Shown here: positions 38,035 to 47,689 of the stretch, in pieces
Layout of the letters: every line of letters begins with the position of its first letter
How positions within the stretch are numbered: the first letter of the stretch is position 1
Assembly (NCBI GenBank): GCA_003697135.1
Contig: RFGC01000035.1
Coordinates: forward strand, 1-64,000
Source of the DNA: Acidobacteriota bacterium
GTDB taxonomy: Bacteria > Acidobacteriota > Blastocatellia > Pyrinomonadales > Pyrinomonadaceae
Direction of reading: 5' to 3'
DNA length: 64,000 nt
Translations under genes and position numbers: made by a program
Notes under the pieces: model-generated
The model's input: only the letters and a program-made list of their open reading frames with translations
Told to the model about the DNA's origin: nothing
Database searches by the model: none

Positions 38035-39183
38035 TTATCTCAGCTTCAGCGTTGAAAGACTAAGCAACGCAAAAAGTATGGCTATTATCACGAATCGAAA
38101 AACTATCTTCGGTTCTTCCCAACCCTTCATTTCAAAGTGATGATGAAGCGGTGTCATTCTGAAAACTCTCTTTCCCACACCCGTTTTAGGGTCTTTCGTT
38201 AACTTGAAAACCGAAACCTGAATCATTACGGACAAAGCTTCAAGGATAAAAACTCCGCCGATAAAAGGCAAGAGAAACTCTTGCTTTGTCAAAATTGCAA
38301 CTGTTCCGACCGCACCACCAATTGAAAGACTTCCGACATCGCCCATAAAGACTTCGGCTTTCGGTGCGTTGAACCACAAAAAACCTAAAGATGCACCGAC
38401 CATAGCGCCACAGAAAATAGTTAATTCTGCCGCTTCGGGCCTATGAGTAATGTCAAGATATTCAGCCCAGCGCCTATCGCTTGCAACATAAGTTAGTGCA
38501 GTCAGAGCTGTCATCGCTATAAAAGTAACACTCGCCGCCAGCCCATCAAGTCCATCTGTGAGATTTACCGCATTCGACGAACCTAGCAAAACGAATATAA
38601 TGAAAAACAGGTAAATGTAAGGTCCTACGTAAGTTATACCGTAAGGCTCCGCTGTAGCTTTGAAGAAAGGAATGCTCAAGTTCCAAGGATAATTTCCCCA
38701 CATCCACAGCACGAACCAAACGCCTATAGCTACAATCAACTGTCCGAGTAGTTTCTGCTTGCCTGTTAAACCGAGACTACGCCGCTTGACTATCTTGATG
38801 TAATCATCGGCAAACCCTATCAAAGCGAAAAGAGTTGTTGCAATTAAAGCTATCCAAAGATAAAGGCTATCGAGCCTCGCCCAAAGAAGCGTTGAGATAA
38901 AAACTGAACCTATTATCAAAACTCCGCCCATCGTCGGAGTTCCCTTTTTTCGGTAGTGCGACTGTGGTCCTTCTTCACGGATTTCTTGTCCAAACTTCAA
39001 TTCAGCAAGTTTTCTTATCACAAAATTACCGAAAAGCAATGAAACTAAAAGCGAAGTTGCCGTAACCATCGCTGTTCTGAATGTTACATATTGCACAACG
39101 TTCAGAGCTTTGAAAAAATATGACTCACAGCCTAAACCGCACTGGGCTTGATAAATCAACTTGTAAAGAATGTAGTAAAGCAT
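38035..39183 (-). CDS. mraY: Phospho-MurNAc-pentapeptide translocase MraY
   Basis: A 382-residue integral membrane enzyme that makes lipid I from UDP-MurNAc-pentapeptide and undecaprenyl phosphate. Diagnostic segments are [27 protein letters not shown] (catalytic Asp pair), [13 protein letters not shown] and the cytoplasmic [14 protein letters not shown]. About ten transmembrane helices are apparent. It lies between murF (32 bp) and murD (5 bp). Confidence 0.98.
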   Translation of the reverse strand: MLYYILYKLIYQAQCGLGCESYFFKALNVVQYVTFRTAMVTATSLLVSLLFGNFVIRKLAELKFGQEIREEGPQSHYRKKGTPTMGGVLIIGSVFISTLLWARLDSLYLWIALIATTLFALIGFADDYIKIVKRRSLGLTGKQKLLGQLIVAIGVWFVLWMWGNYPWNLSIPFFKATAEPYGITYVGPYIYLFFIIFVLLGSSNAVNLTDGLDGLAASVTFIAMTALTALTYVASDRRWAEYLDITHRPEAAELTIFCGAMVGASLGFLWFNAPKAEVFMGDVGSLSIGGAVGTVAILTKQEFLLPFIGGVFILEALSVMIQVSVFKLTKDPKTGVGKRVFRMTPLHHHFEMKGWEEPKIVFRFVIIAILFALLSLSTLKLR

Positions 39184-39215
39184 CGCTTCCCTGCAAAAAT
39201 TAACAAACAGCCGAA

Positions 39216-40664
39216 TTATTTGGCAATATCGAAATGCGAGCGCAGTTTTTCAACTATCTTTTCCATGCGCACGCTTCGCGAACCCTTAACCAAAATCAAA
39301 TCGCCTTCCTTGACTTCACCTAAAATGTAATCACCAGCCTTTTCCGAATCTTCAAAAAATTCAACTTCTTTCAAACCAGCTTCTTTCGCACCTTCAATCA
39401 GTCTCTTTGCCAAACTCCCAACACCCACGAGAAAATCAACACCGCTTTCGGTGATTTTTTTTCCAACTTCGTAATGAATTTTCTCGGCTTCTGTCCCAAG
39501 TTCCATCATCTCACCTGCCATTACTATTTTTCGCTTCGCATTCTTGCCATTTTCAACAATGGTCTTGACCATCGAAAGCAAAGCATCAGGATTGGAATTA
39601 TAAGAGTCATTCACCACAACAAATCCTTTTTCAAATCGCAAAATTTCGCCGCGCTGTTCTGGTGCAGTAACCTTGCTTAGAGCTTCAGCAATTTCTTCAG
39701 CCGACATTCCGAAAACATATCCGACAGCAGAAGCGGCGAGAGCGTTCATCACGTTATGCTTGCCGTCTAACGGGAAATTTACCTTTGCACTGCCGCTTGG
39801 GAGTTTCAAAGTGAAGGTTGTTTTGCCGAATCCGCCGAAACTTATTTCTTCAGCCATAACTTCGGCGCTACGCTCGATTCCGTAAGTTATCGTCTCTCCC
39901 TTGCTCAAACTCCTCATTGCCGAAACTCTAAAGTCATCAGCGTTTAAGATAGCAACCCCACCCGGCTTCATTCCTTCAACGATTTCGGCTTTGGCCTTTG
40001 CGATATTTTCTATCGAACCGAGATGCTCTATGTGAACCGGCAAAACATTCAAAACAACCGCAACGTCTGGTGGAGTGATTCGGCAAAGCCTTGCTATTTC
40101 GTTATACGGCGTTGACATAGCCATTTCCAGAACGGCAAGATCGAAGTCTTGATTTTCAAGTAGCTTCAAAACCGTCAGCGGATGCCCGATATTGTTGTTG
40201 TGATTCTTCTCATTGCTTAAAACCTTCTTCCCTGCAAAGCGCAAAAGGTGTGCTGTGATTTCTTTTGCCGTCGTTTTGCCTGCACTTCCCGTTATTCCTA
40301 CCACAGGCTTGTTCCATTTTTGATAAACACCTTTTGCTAAAAGTTGAAATGCATAGATCGCATCACCAACCAAAAGAAGTTTTCCCGCAAAAGGCTCAAG
40401 CGCTGGTTTATGTTCGTTGAACCTATCAGGACGAACGACAGCCGCAATAGCTCCGTTTTCAAATGCTGTCGGCACATAAACGGTTGCATCTTCAAAATCA
40501 CCGTTGAAACAATTGTTTCGATAATCAGGTTGAGAAAATGCGAAAAACAAATCGCCAGGTTTGGTTTTGCGCGAGTCTATCGAAACACAGCCAAACTCAG
40601 CCTCTAGAATTGCTTGCTCAACTGCTTCTGCATTCATCAACTTTGCCGCTTCACTCAATTTCAT
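39216..40664 (-). CDS. murF: UDP-MurNAc-tripeptide--D-Ala-D-Ala ligase
   Basis: A 482-residue Mur ligase that attaches D-Ala-D-Ala. The P-loop is GSAGKTT (126-132) in [17 protein letters not shown]. MurF-like segments are [27 protein letters not shown] and [15 protein letters not shown]. murE, normally just before murF, is absent, and murF instead overlaps the end of ftsI by 14 bp. The identity as MurF and not MurE is supported by the NNIGHPLT and EM(A)MS segments. Confidence 0.95.
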   Translation of the reverse strand: MKLSEAAKLMNAEAVEQAILEAEFGCVSIDSRKTKPGDLFFAFSQPDYRNNCFNGDFEDATVYVPTAFENGAIAAVVRPDRFNEHKPALEPFAGKLLLVGDAIYAFQLLAKGVYQKWNKPVVGITGSAGKTTAKEITAHLLRFAGKKVLSNEKNHNNNIGHPLTVLKLLENQDFDLAVLEMAMSTPYNEIARLCRITPPDVAVVLNVLPVHIEHLGSIENIAKAKAEIVEGMKPGGVAILNADDFRVSAMRSLSKGETITYGIERSAEVMAEEISFGGFGKTTFTLKLPSGSAKVNFPLDGKHNVMNALAASAVGYVFGMSAEEIAEALSKVTAPEQRGEILRFEKGFVVVNDSYNSNPDALLSMVKTIVENGKNAKRKIVMAGEMMELGTEAEKIHYEVGKKITESGVDFLVGVGSLAKRLIEGAKEAGLKEVEFFEDSEKAGDYILGEVKEGDLILVKGSRSVRMEKIVEKLRSHFDIAK

Positions 40665-42579
40665 CTTTCTTAAATCTTCCCTTTCTATTTTCTGTCTCCT
40701 TGTTACCTTTAACTTCTGAAGTTTTTTCTTTGCCTACAACCGTTCTGGTTTTCTTGGCATAATCTGTTGTTTCATTTTTCAGGCTAGCCAGCGAGTTCAC
40801 AGAGTTTTTCAAAATCGCCTGTTGAGATTCTATAGTTTGCTTGTCTGGTGGGATTTTCATTTCTGGCAAGATGGCTTCGGCGATTTCGCGAAAAATAGGT
40901 GCCGCTACATCGCCGCCGTTGCGTGCGGCTACTCTCGGTTCATCAATCACAACAGCAATCACAACCGATGGATTCTCAATCGGCGCAAAACCTATGAACG
41001 ACGAAATATACTTTGCCTCGTTGTATCTTTTCAGTTTCTCATCGTATTTCCATGCCGTCCCGGTTTTGCCACCAGCAGTATAACTTTTAAGCAATGCTTT
41101 TTTCCCCGTGCCTTCGAGAACAACATATTCAAGCATCTGTCTGAGCTTTCTTGCCGCTTCAGGACTTAAAACGCGAAATTCCCTTACTTCAGGCTTGTAA
41201 AAAACATTGTCTCCACTACGGATTTCCTTGATGATATACGGAGAAACTCTCACACCGTCGTTTGCAATTGCCGCAAAAGCTGAAGCCATCTGCAATGCTG
41301 TAACTCCTATCTCGTAGCCTATTGAAGTTGAAGCAAGACTCAATCCCGACCATTTTTCAGGTGAGTTTACTAATCCCGCAGATTCAGCAGGTAACTCAAT
41401 GCCAGTCTTTTCTCCAAAACCAAATGCTTTAATGTAATGGAAAAAAGCCTCCTTTCCTATTGCTTGTGCCGTTTTTATTGCGACCAAATTACTTGAAACC
41501 GCTATTGCCTCAAAATATGAGATTTTTTCTTTGCAGTGTTTATCGCTAAATCTTCTATCAGCTATTTCGATGTATCCTTTATCACAACTAATTGTTTGGG
41601 CTGGATTTACAATGATTTGCTTGTCAACAGCCGCACCGTAGGTAACGATTTTGAAGATCGAACCGGGCGAGAAGACATTTTGAATAGCTTTGTTAGCGAA
41701 GAACTCACTTTGAAATTCTCTGTATCTGTTAGGATCGAACGTTGGATAATTCGCCATTGCTAAAATTTCACCTGTCTTTGGATTCAAAACTATAGCCGTT
41801 CCAGATTTTGCCTTTGCTCTTTGAACGCCTTCTTTCAAGGCTTGCTCGACTTTGTATTGAATCGAAGCTGAAATCGTCAGGTAAACGTCTTTCGGCGGAT
41901 CGCTTTCTTGCACATCAGACTCATAAACTCTTCCAAGCCGATCCCTCTCTTGCCATTTTTCAACTACTTGACCGCGCAAAAACTTCTCCTGTGAAAGCTC
42001 AATTCCCGCTTGCCCAACATCGTCCACGTTGCTAAAGCCTATAACGTGTGCACCCAAACCCCCGAGCGGATAGTAACGTTTTTGCTCCTCTTGCCAATAC
42101 AAACCTTTGAATTTCGGCTCGTCGGCTTTTCTTATGTCTGTTCGCAATAATTCATTGATTTTCTCAACCTGAGCTTCATCTAATTTCCTCGCTAGAAATA
42201 AAAATCTCCTACCTGCATTTTTCGCTTCTTTCAAATCCCTTAAAACATCTTCCGCTTTCAGATTCAGAACGCTTGCCAAAACCTCGGCTATCTTTTCTTC
42301 ATCTTCGACTTCTTGCGGATTTGCAACTAAGGACTTTGCTTTAATACTCATTGCCAAAGTGCGGCCGCTAGTGTCGTAAATTGTTCCACGAAGCGTTTTA
42401 GTTACAATTTTTTCACGCCTCTGAGCGAGTGCTTTCTGACGCCAAAATTCATGCTGTTCAACTTGAAGATGAACAAGCCTGAAACAAATACCTCCAAACC
42501 AAATCAGAAACACTGCAACAACAAACAAAAACCTTGTTGAAACCATCTGAGCGTATTTTTGGCTTGTTCGGCTCTGCAT
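40651..42579 (-). CDS. ftsI: Class B penicillin-binding protein, septal transpeptidase FtsI
   Basis: A 642-residue membrane-anchored transpeptidase. It has an N-terminal transmembrane helix (about 13-35), a PBP dimerisation domain (about 55-230) and a transpeptidase domain. The catalytic SxxK is SIFK in SPGSIFKIVT (about residue 305), SxN is SSN in AVSSNLVAIK, and KTG is in AGGKTGTAWKYD. All three motifs are intact, so it should cross-link septal peptidoglycan. A C-terminal tail rich in Lys/Thr/Glu (about 600-642) is low complexity. Position in the dcw cluster with ftsW supports FtsI. Confidence 0.95.
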   Translation of the reverse strand: MQSRTSQKYAQMVSTRFLFVVAVFLIWFGGICFRLVHLQVEQHEFWRQKALAQRREKIVTKTLRGTIYDTSGRTLAMSIKAKSLVANPQEVEDEEKIAEVLASVLNLKAEDVLRDLKEAKNAGRRFLFLARKLDEAQVEKINELLRTDIRKADEPKFKGLYWQEEQKRYYPLGGLGAHVIGFSNVDDVGQAGIELSQEKFLRGQVVEKWQERDRLGRVYESDVQESDPPKDVYLTISASIQYKVEQALKEGVQRAKAKSGTAIVLNPKTGEILAMANYPTFDPNRYREFQSEFFANKAIQNVFSPGSIFKIVTYGAAVDKQIIVNPAQTISCDKGYIEIADRRFSDKHCKEKISYFEAIAVSSNLVAIKTAQAIGKEAFFHYIKAFGFGEKTGIELPAESAGLVNSPEKWSGLSLASTSIGYEIGVTALQMASAFAAIANDGVRVSPYIIKEIRSGDNVFYKPEVREFRVLSPEAARKLRQMLEYVVLEGTGKKALLKSYTAGGKTGTAWKYDEKLKRYNEAKYISSFIGFAPIENPSVVIAVVIDEPRVAARNGGDVAAPIFREIAEAILPEMKIPPDKQTIESQQAILKNSVNSLASLKNETTDYAKKTRTVVGKEKTSEVKGNKETENRKGRFKKDEIE

Positions 42580-42700
42580 TTTAATTTGCAGTCAAAAACC
42601 CTAAAAACTTCTCAAAAACTCGCTTTTGGCAGATTCAACAAATCATCGAGAATCCTAAGACTTGTAGATTGGCTTCGCCCAGCAGGGCTTTTATCAAAAG

Positions 42701-43243
42701 TCATGGATTTTTTGATTCTTTTTGGCTGATATTTTTCAAACTACCATCCTTGTTGCGAATGACGCTCCGATTTTCCATACCCTCAGCCATTAAAACTGTG
42801 CTTCTGCCTTTTGTGTCTTCCTTCTTTTGTTCTTCAGCTTTTCGAGTTTCTGAATCCTCTTCAGAAGTTTGTTTTTTCATGATCTCGATATTCTCAGCAG
42901 AAATTTCTCGAAAACCGAGCTTTCGAGCCGTTTTTTTGATCTCAGCTGGCGAGAGAGCTTCTTCTTTTTGTAATTTCAGTCTTCTTTGTTCATTTTCCAG
43001 CTCTTCGATTTGTTTGAGGAGTTTTTCGTTTTTGATGCTGTAATCCATTGCCTCAAAGTGCTGTTTCGCCGCATAGATAAACCCTGAAGCCAAAAATACT
43101 ACGCAGAAAAGCACCATTAGGCAATACCTCCAAGGTATCGGATCGCGCTCACGACGCACTTTATTAGAAGCGCAGGCTCCCGTGAAAACACCAGCTTTGT
43201 AATTTTTCGGTCTGTTCGCTACTCTTCGCATCTTTTCAGACAA
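42701..43243 (-). CDS. ftsL: FtsL/DivIC-like septum protein with long acidic tail
   Basis: A 180-residue bitopic protein. A basic N-terminus (1-37) leads to one transmembrane helix (about 39-59) and a coiled coil (about 66-97, IKNEKLLKQIEELENEQRRLK). The ARKLGFREISAENI segment after it is typical of FtsL/DivIC. The last ~70 residues are highly charged and low complexity, unusually long for FtsL. It overlaps rsmH by 25 bp; Met5 (43231) is an alternative start. The assignment rests mostly on position and topology. Confidence 0.8.
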   Translation of the reverse strand: MSEKMRRVANRPKNYKAGVFTGACASNKVRRERDPIPWRYCLMVLFCVVFLASGFIYAAKQHFEAMDYSIKNEKLLKQIEELENEQRRLKLQKEEALSPAEIKKTARKLGFREISAENIEIMKKQTSEEDSETRKAEEQKKEDTKGRSTVLMAEGMENRSVIRNKDGSLKNISQKESKNP

Positions 43244-44172
43244 GCTCTCAACTTGGCACTTCTCGATCTAGGATTTTCTTTCTTTTCGGCTTCACTCGGC
43301 CTTACGGGTTTACGCGTTAAAATCTCAATTAGCCTTTTTGCACCGCAAACACATTCAGGAAAATTTTTCGGGCACATGCATTTTCCCGAAAGCCTCAAAA
43401 AACTTGTCTTAACCAACCTGTCTTCAAGGGAATGAAAACTAATAACAACAAATCGTCCGCCATTTTTCAAAACATCAATTGCATCAAAAATAAACTTTTC
43501 CAAAACTTCCAATTCGCGATTCACGGCAATTCTTAAAGCCTGAAAAGTTCGTGTCGCCGGATGAATTTTCTCACGCCTTCGACCGCCAATTACTTCCTCG
43601 ACTAATTTAGCCAGTTCCAGCGTTGTTTCAATATGCTTTCCCGCTTCCCTATACATAACAATTTTCTTGGCTATTTGCCGCGCAAACTTCTCTTCACCAT
43701 AACGCAAGATAATATCGGCTATCTCTTCTTCGCTCAAAGTTTTCAATAAATCTGCGGCTGTTCGTGTTTGCGCATCTGGGTTCATGCGCATATCAAGTTT
43801 TGCATCGAACCGAAAACTAAACCCTCGCTCTTTATCATCGAGTTGTAAGGACGAAACTCCCAAATCCGCCAAGATTCCATCAACTTTTTCAACTCCTGAC
43901 CGATTCAAAACCAGCTTTATATCGGCAAAATTAGCATGGATAATCTTAACTCTATCGCCAAATCTCTTTAGTCTCTGCTTAGCTATCTCGATCGCTTGTT
44001 TGTCTTGATCAATCCCGACTAGCTCGACGTTTTCGGACCTGTCCAAAATCGCTTCTGCATGTCCACCAAGCCCGATCGTTGCATCAACAAAAACGCCTCT
44101 GATCGGCGATAAATACTTTATAGCTTCTGCTAGAAGAACAGGCTTGTGTTGATTTTCAAAGAGCATTGCCAT
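43219..44172 (-). CDS. rsmH: 16S rRNA m4C1402 methyltransferase RsmH (MraW)
   Basis: A 317-residue AdoMet-dependent methyltransferase that N4-methylates C1402 of 16S rRNA. It begins HKPVLLAEAIKYL, followed by the AdoMet site VDATIGLGGHAEAIL (29-43), LVGIDQDKQAI, and ILADLGVSSLQLDDKERGFSFR. It also has VVISFHSLEDRLVK and a C-terminal C-x-C zinc-like CMCPKNFPECVCG segment. Its ATG overlaps the mraZ stop (TAATG), indicating coupled translation. Confidence 0.98.
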   Translation of the reverse strand: MAMLFENQHKPVLLAEAIKYLSPIRGVFVDATIGLGGHAEAILDRSENVELVGIDQDKQAIEIAKQRLKRFGDRVKIIHANFADIKLVLNRSGVEKVDGILADLGVSSLQLDDKERGFSFRFDAKLDMRMNPDAQTRTAADLLKTLSEEEIADIILRYGEEKFARQIAKKIVMYREAGKHIETTLELAKLVEEVIGGRRREKIHPATRTFQALRIAVNRELEVLEKFIFDAIDVLKNGGRFVVISFHSLEDRLVKTSFLRLSGKCMCPKNFPECVCGAKRLIEILTRKPVRPSEAEKKENPRSRSAKLRACLKRCEE

Positions 44173-44615
44173 TAAATTCCAAGTCTTGCCAAAATTGCGG
44201 CGTGTTCCTCGCTGAACGGGTTTTCAGCCAAGAATTTTTCAATCTTTTCAAGATTCCAAACATTCAAAAAAGTCAACTGCCCAAGAACTGCAACTTCTCC
44301 GTAAATTTCAGCTTTACGCCTAAGCAAAGGATGAATCAAAACTCTACCTTGATTGTCAATCTCTGCTTCTTGTCCCCAAAAACTCGTTCCCATAACATAA
44401 ATAATTCTGGCTTTTTCGTTTGTTGGCAGAAGAGCTAGTTTCTTTTCGATTGTTTCCCACTCTTGAAGCGGGAAAATCTGAACACTTTCTCCTGTAAGGC
44501 TTGTCACATAAACTTCTCTTGAACCATATTTCTGCTCTATCTTACGCCTAAAGTGAGTTGGAATTTTAAGCCTTCCTTTTTCATCTACTTTGGCAGTGTA
44601 ATTACCTCGTAACAT
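44172..44615 (-). CDS. mraZ: Transcriptional regulator MraZ
   Basis: A 147-residue double SpoVT/AbrB-like DNA-binding protein, first gene of the dcw cluster. The two copies are MLRGNYTAKVDEKGRLKIP (N-terminal DxKGR motif) and EAEIDNQGRVLIHP (second DxxGR motif). MraZ rings bind tandem boxes upstream of their own operon; boxes of this kind are visible at 44668-44707. The ATG at 44615 fits the family start MxRGxY; a TTG nine bases upstream is rejected. No clear Shine-Dalgarno precedes the ATG, and a long palindrome lies close by. Confidence 0.96.
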   Translation of the reverse strand: MLRGNYTAKVDEKGRLKIPTHFRRKIEQKYGSREVYVTSLTGESVQIFPLQEWETIEKKLALLPTNEKARIIYVMGTSFWGQEAEIDNQGRVLIHPLLRRKAEIYGEVAVLGQLTFLNVWNLEKIEKFLAENPFSEEHAAILARLGI

Positions 44616-44624
44616 CTTTAACAA

Positions 44625-44647
44625 GACTGCTTAAAATTTAAGCAGTC
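44625..44647. promoter_or_regulatory. Perfect 11-1-11 palindrome directly before mraZ
   Basis: GACTGCTTAAA (44625-44635) and TTTAAGCAGTC (44637-44647) flank one A. It starts nine bases before the mraZ start codon inside the mRNA leader. As RNA it would form an 11-bp stem near the ribosome site; as DNA it is a plausible dimer-binding operator. No T-run follows on either strand, so it is not a standard terminator. Confidence 0.7.
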
Positions 44648-44667
44648 AACCTTTTATTCATCTTTCA

Positions 44668-44707
44668 AACCCTTTTTAACCACTTTGGTCTATTTTCGAC
44701 CACTCTT
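44668..44707 (-). promoter_or_regulatory. MraZ-box operator, four 10-bp direct repeats
   Basis: Read on the minus strand, four adjacent decamers are AGAGTGGTCG, AAAATAGACC, AAAGTGGTTA and AAAAGGGTTT. The strict 10-bp phase and AAAGTGG core match known MraZ boxes (AAAGTG-type, 10-bp period). They lie directly downstream of the predicted promoter, consistent with autoregulation of the dcw cluster. Confidence 0.75.
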
Positions 44708-44713
44708 AGAGCA

Positions 44714-44743
44714 TCTTAAAATTATTCTCTTTGTCATGTCAAG
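44714..44743 (-). promoter_or_regulatory. Promoter of dcw cluster (mraZ promoter)
   Basis: On the minus strand TTGACA (44743-44738) and TAAGAT (44719-44714) are separated by 18 bp. Initiation near 44707 would place the MraZ boxes at the start of the transcript, leaving a leader of about 90 bases before mraZ. Confidence 0.6.
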
Positions 44744-44874
44744 CATTATTTTCGGTTTTTTGTTTTATTCACTTGCTTAAAAATCAAACGAAGCGATTTT
44801 GCAAGGTAGCTTGCCATTTAGCGAAATTTCATCGTAAACTTAAGGATTCGCCTTTTATCGGGGATCGAAGCAGT

Positions 44875-45657
44875 ATGAAGCCAGGTCTTTTCGAGCTATT
44901 ACTTCTAGGAAGTTTAGCGGCTTTAGGGAATATCTTGGGTGGTTTAATACTTTTTCCTTCCGAAATTTACCGCAAGCTAAAACCTTTTCTAACCTACATA
45001 CTCGCTCTTAGTGCGGGCTTCATGATTTCGGTCATATTTGTCGAGATTCTGCCGAAAGTGGACGCTTTGAGAAAACAAACAGATGAAATCACTTTTTCAC
45101 CGATGGTTCTTCTTCTTGCAGGTTACATGGCAACGCAGTTTTTTGAACACACAATAGCGCCACATTTTCATCTCGGCGAAGAAGTTACTGGAGAAAACCT
45201 TATCTCAACGAAAACTGCTTACACAGCCATTGCGGGTTTGACAGTTCACACCTTTTTTGATGGAGTTTCCATCTCCGCCGCTTCTGCACTTGATTACAAA
45301 GCAGGTCTTCTAGTTTTTATTGCTGTCTTCATGCACAAAATCCCTGAAGGCTTTACCGTAGCTTCGATAGTTTTAGCAGCAGGGAAAAGCCATCGTGAAA
45401 TACTGATTTTCACAGGCATAATAGGACTTACGACTTTTCTCGGAGTTATCACGTTTTCCTTTTTAGGTAGCGAGAACGTGAACTCCATTAGTCTCGCCTT
45501 GCCTTTTGCCAGTGGAATTACACTCTACGTTGCGGCAAGCGATCTGATTCCGGAAATCAACCACCACGGCGGTAAAAATCCGATGGTTTCTCTAGCGGTA
45601 TTTGCGGGAGTCGGAATGTTCTTCATGCTTCATGCTTTGCTTCATTCGATTCTTTGA
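44875..45657 (+). CDS. ZIP-family divalent metal transporter
   Basis: A 260-residue inner-membrane transporter of the ZIP family with about eight transmembrane segments. Metal-site helices are GLTVHTFFDGVSISAA (helix IV) and FMHKIPEGFTVASIV (helix V), with the HxxxD and HKxPEG patterns. A His-rich HFHLGEE loop and NHHGGK lie between helices. It probably imports zinc, iron or manganese. The ATG at 44875 was chosen because the upstream extension lacks family similarity and overlaps the mraZ promoter. It is divergent from mraZ. Confidence 0.9.
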   Translation: MKPGLFELLLLGSLAALGNILGGLILFPSEIYRKLKPFLTYILALSAGFMISVIFVEILPKVDALRKQTDEITFSPMVLLLAGYMATQFFEHTIAPHFHLGEEVTGENLISTKTAYTAIAGLTVHTFFDGVSISAASALDYKAGLLVFIAVFMHKIPEGFTVASIVLAAGKSHREILIFTGIIGLTTFLGVITFSFLGSENVNSISLALPFASGITLYVAASDLIPEINHHGGKNPMVSLAVFAGVGMFFMLHALLHSIL

Positions 45658-45777
45658 AATCAGCAAGCCTCAGGCTTTGATTCTTCAATTTTGCAAGAGA
45701 TATAATCGAGTTTTCTCAAATCGTCGAGTTTACAAAGCCTATCGAAACTCGGCACGAGATGAAACTTTGAATCCAAT

Positions 45778-47139
45778 ATGAAAGAAAAAATCAAAGTAGC
45801 GAGTGGGCAAGGTTTTTGGGGCGATCTTTTGACTGCTCCGATTGATCAAGTGCGCAAAGGTCCGATTGATTATCTGGTGCTGGATTATTTGGCAGAAGTG
45901 ACGATGTCAATTCTCCAAAAGCAAAAGTCCAGAAATCCAGAAGCTGGCTATGCAAGAGATTTCGTTGACTTGATGCGAGAAATTTTTCCCGACTGCGTAG
46001 AAAAAGGCATTAAAGTCATATCGAACGCAGGCGGAGTGAATGTTTCAAGCTGTGCCGAAGCATTGAAAAAGACTGCGCAAGAAGCAAATCTGAAAACGAA
46101 AATCGGAGTGATAAAAGGTGATGATATTCTCAATAGACTCGACGAATTTCTTAATCAAGGCATCGAGATAGTTAACATGGACACAGGCGAGCCTCTTTCA
46201 GCTATACGTGACAAGGTTCAGTCGGCAAATGTTTACCTCGGTGCAAAGCCTATCGTGGAAGCCCTAGAGAAAGGAGCTCAAGTTGTAGTCGGTGGTAGGC
46301 TCACAGACACAGGTTTGACGCTCGCTCCTTTGGTTTACGAATTTGGTTGGAGTTTTGATGATTGGGACAAACTGGCGGCGGGAACAATTGCAGGTCATAT
46401 AATCGAATGCGGCGCTCAATGTTCTGGCGGTAATTGTCAATACGAATGGCAAACGATTCCCGATTTGGCAAACGTTGGCTTTCCGATAGTTGAAGCCTAT
46501 CCGAACGGCGAATTCGTCATAACAAAACACGAAGGCACAGGCGGACGCATAAACGTTCCTTCAATCAAAGAACAACTTCTTTACGAAATGGGCGATCCAC
46601 GCTCTTACATCACGCCTGACGTCATAGCCGATTTCACAACGATAAACTTAGTGCAAGAAGGTGAAAATCGTGTTCGGGTTTATGGAATAAAGGGCAGGCC
46701 AAACACTGAATTTTATAAGGTTTCGATTGCTTATTCTGCCGGCTGGAAAGCCGTAGGAACGCTTGTTTATGCTTATCCCGACGCTTATGAAAAGGCAAAA
46801 GCGGCAGACAAGATATTGCGAGCAAGGCTCGAAAGATTAGGCTTGAAGTTCGATGTAATTTTAACGGAATTTGTAGGAGTCAATGCAACACACGGGCATT
46901 TAGCAGGTGAACCGAATCCCGATATTCCCGAAGTTCAGCTTCGCGTAGGCGTCAGAAGTCAAGATAAATCGGCAGTAGAACGCTTCACAAGAGAAATTGC
47001 TCCACTGATTTTAACAGGGCCACCTGCGGTTACGGGCTTTGCAGGCGGTCGTCCCAAAGTCGAAGAAGTGGTTGCTTACTTTCCTACTCTAATACCTAAA
47101 AATCTTATTCAGACGGAAGTCGAAATTATCGAATCTTGA
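45778..47139 (+). CDS. AtuA-like protein (DUF1446)
   Basis: A 453-residue protein of the DUF1446/AtuA family. It starts [16 protein letters not shown], continues [13 protein letters not shown], and has the characteristic [17 protein letters not shown] and [17 protein letters not shown] segments. The family was named from acyclic terpene utilisation in Pseudomonas, where its exact reaction is unclear. This copy lacks the extra C-terminal domain present in longer AtuA proteins. No other terpene or leucine catabolism gene is adjacent, so the pathway cannot be inferred. Confidence 0.85.
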   Translation: MKEKIKVASGQGFWGDLLTAPIDQVRKGPIDYLVLDYLAEVTMSILQKQKSRNPEAGYARDFVDLMREIFPDCVEKGIKVISNAGGVNVSSCAEALKKTAQEANLKTKIGVIKGDDILNRLDEFLNQGIEIVNMDTGEPLSAIRDKVQSANVYLGAKPIVEALEKGAQVVVGGRLTDTGLTLAPLVYEFGWSFDDWDKLAAGTIAGHIIECGAQCSGGNCQYEWQTIPDLANVGFPIVEAYPNGEFVITKHEGTGGRINVPSIKEQLLYEMGDPRSYITPDVIADFTTINLVQEGENRVRVYGIKGRPNTEFYKVSIAYSAGWKAVGTLVYAYPDAYEKAKAADKILRARLERLGLKFDVILTEFVGVNATHGHLAGEPNPDIPEVQLRVGVRSQDKSAVERFTREIAPLILTGPPAVTGFAGGRPKVEEVVAYFPTLIPKNLIQTEVEIIES

Positions 47140-47146
47140 AACAATT

Positions 47147-47689
47147 TCATGATGCAAAACCATAAGCTCGAAGTCTTGATAAAAAATCTTCCAAAATGAT
47201 TGCAGCAGCTACCTGATCACGATGGCGGTTTATCTCTCGTATTGAATAACCCTTTGCTTTGAGAAGCCTTTCAGCCTCGTATGAAGTAAGCCTTTCATCT
47301 TGCAAAAAAACAGGGATTTTTAGGCTCAGAGAATAATTTCGGTAAAGTCTCTTAACGTGCGAAGTCATCTCGTTTTCAGTGCCGTCGAGATTTAGCGGTA
47401 AGCCCAGAACTAAAGCCACTACGTTGTATTCTTCTATGAGTTTCATTGTATCTTTAAGTAACTTTTTCCAGCTTCCTCTTTGCAAAGTTACAAGTGGCTT
47501 AACCGAGATTCTCAATTCATCGCAGACAGCGACTCCAACGTGCTTGAGTCCTATATCAAGAGACAGAATTCTGCCGCTTTGCGGAAGTTTCTTTAGAATT
47601 AACTCTCTTTCTTGCACCGAAGGAACTCTTGATGGATAATTATTTATCGGCAGACGGATTTCGTCAAGTGATGGTTTGAAATATGTCAT
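47147..47689 (-). CDS. ruvX: YqgF/RuvX-family putative Holliday junction resolvase
   Basis: A 180-residue RNase H-fold nuclease. Catalytic acids are Asp45 in ILSLDIGLKHVGVAVCD, the Glu region in LVLGLPLNLDGTENEM, and the last Asp in HRDQVAAAIILEDFL; QDERLTSYEAE is also typical. The family is linked to pre-16S rRNA processing as well as recombination. It has an unusual N-terminal extension of about 38 residues. Its ATG overlaps, on the opposite strand, the start codon region of the S41 gene; a GTG at codon 25 (47617) is an alternative start. Confidence 0.88.
   Translation of the reverse strand: MTYFKPSLDEIRLPINNYPSRVPSVQERELILKKLPQSGRILSLDIGLKHVGVAVCDELRISVKPLVTLQRGSWKKLLKDTMKLIEEYNVVALVLGLPLNLDGTENEMTSHVKRLYRNYSLSLKIPVFLQDERLTSYEAERLLKAKGYSIREINRHRDQVAAAIILEDFLSRLRAYGFAS

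Noticed and set aside
44731-44874. N-terminal extension of the ZIP transporter
   Set aside because: It overlaps the mraZ promoter, lacks family similarity, and an ATG at 44875 gives the expected transporter start.
45658-45777. Weak hairpin AAGCC-TCA-GGCTT after the ZIP gene
   Set aside because: Only five base pairs and no T-run, so not a supported terminator.
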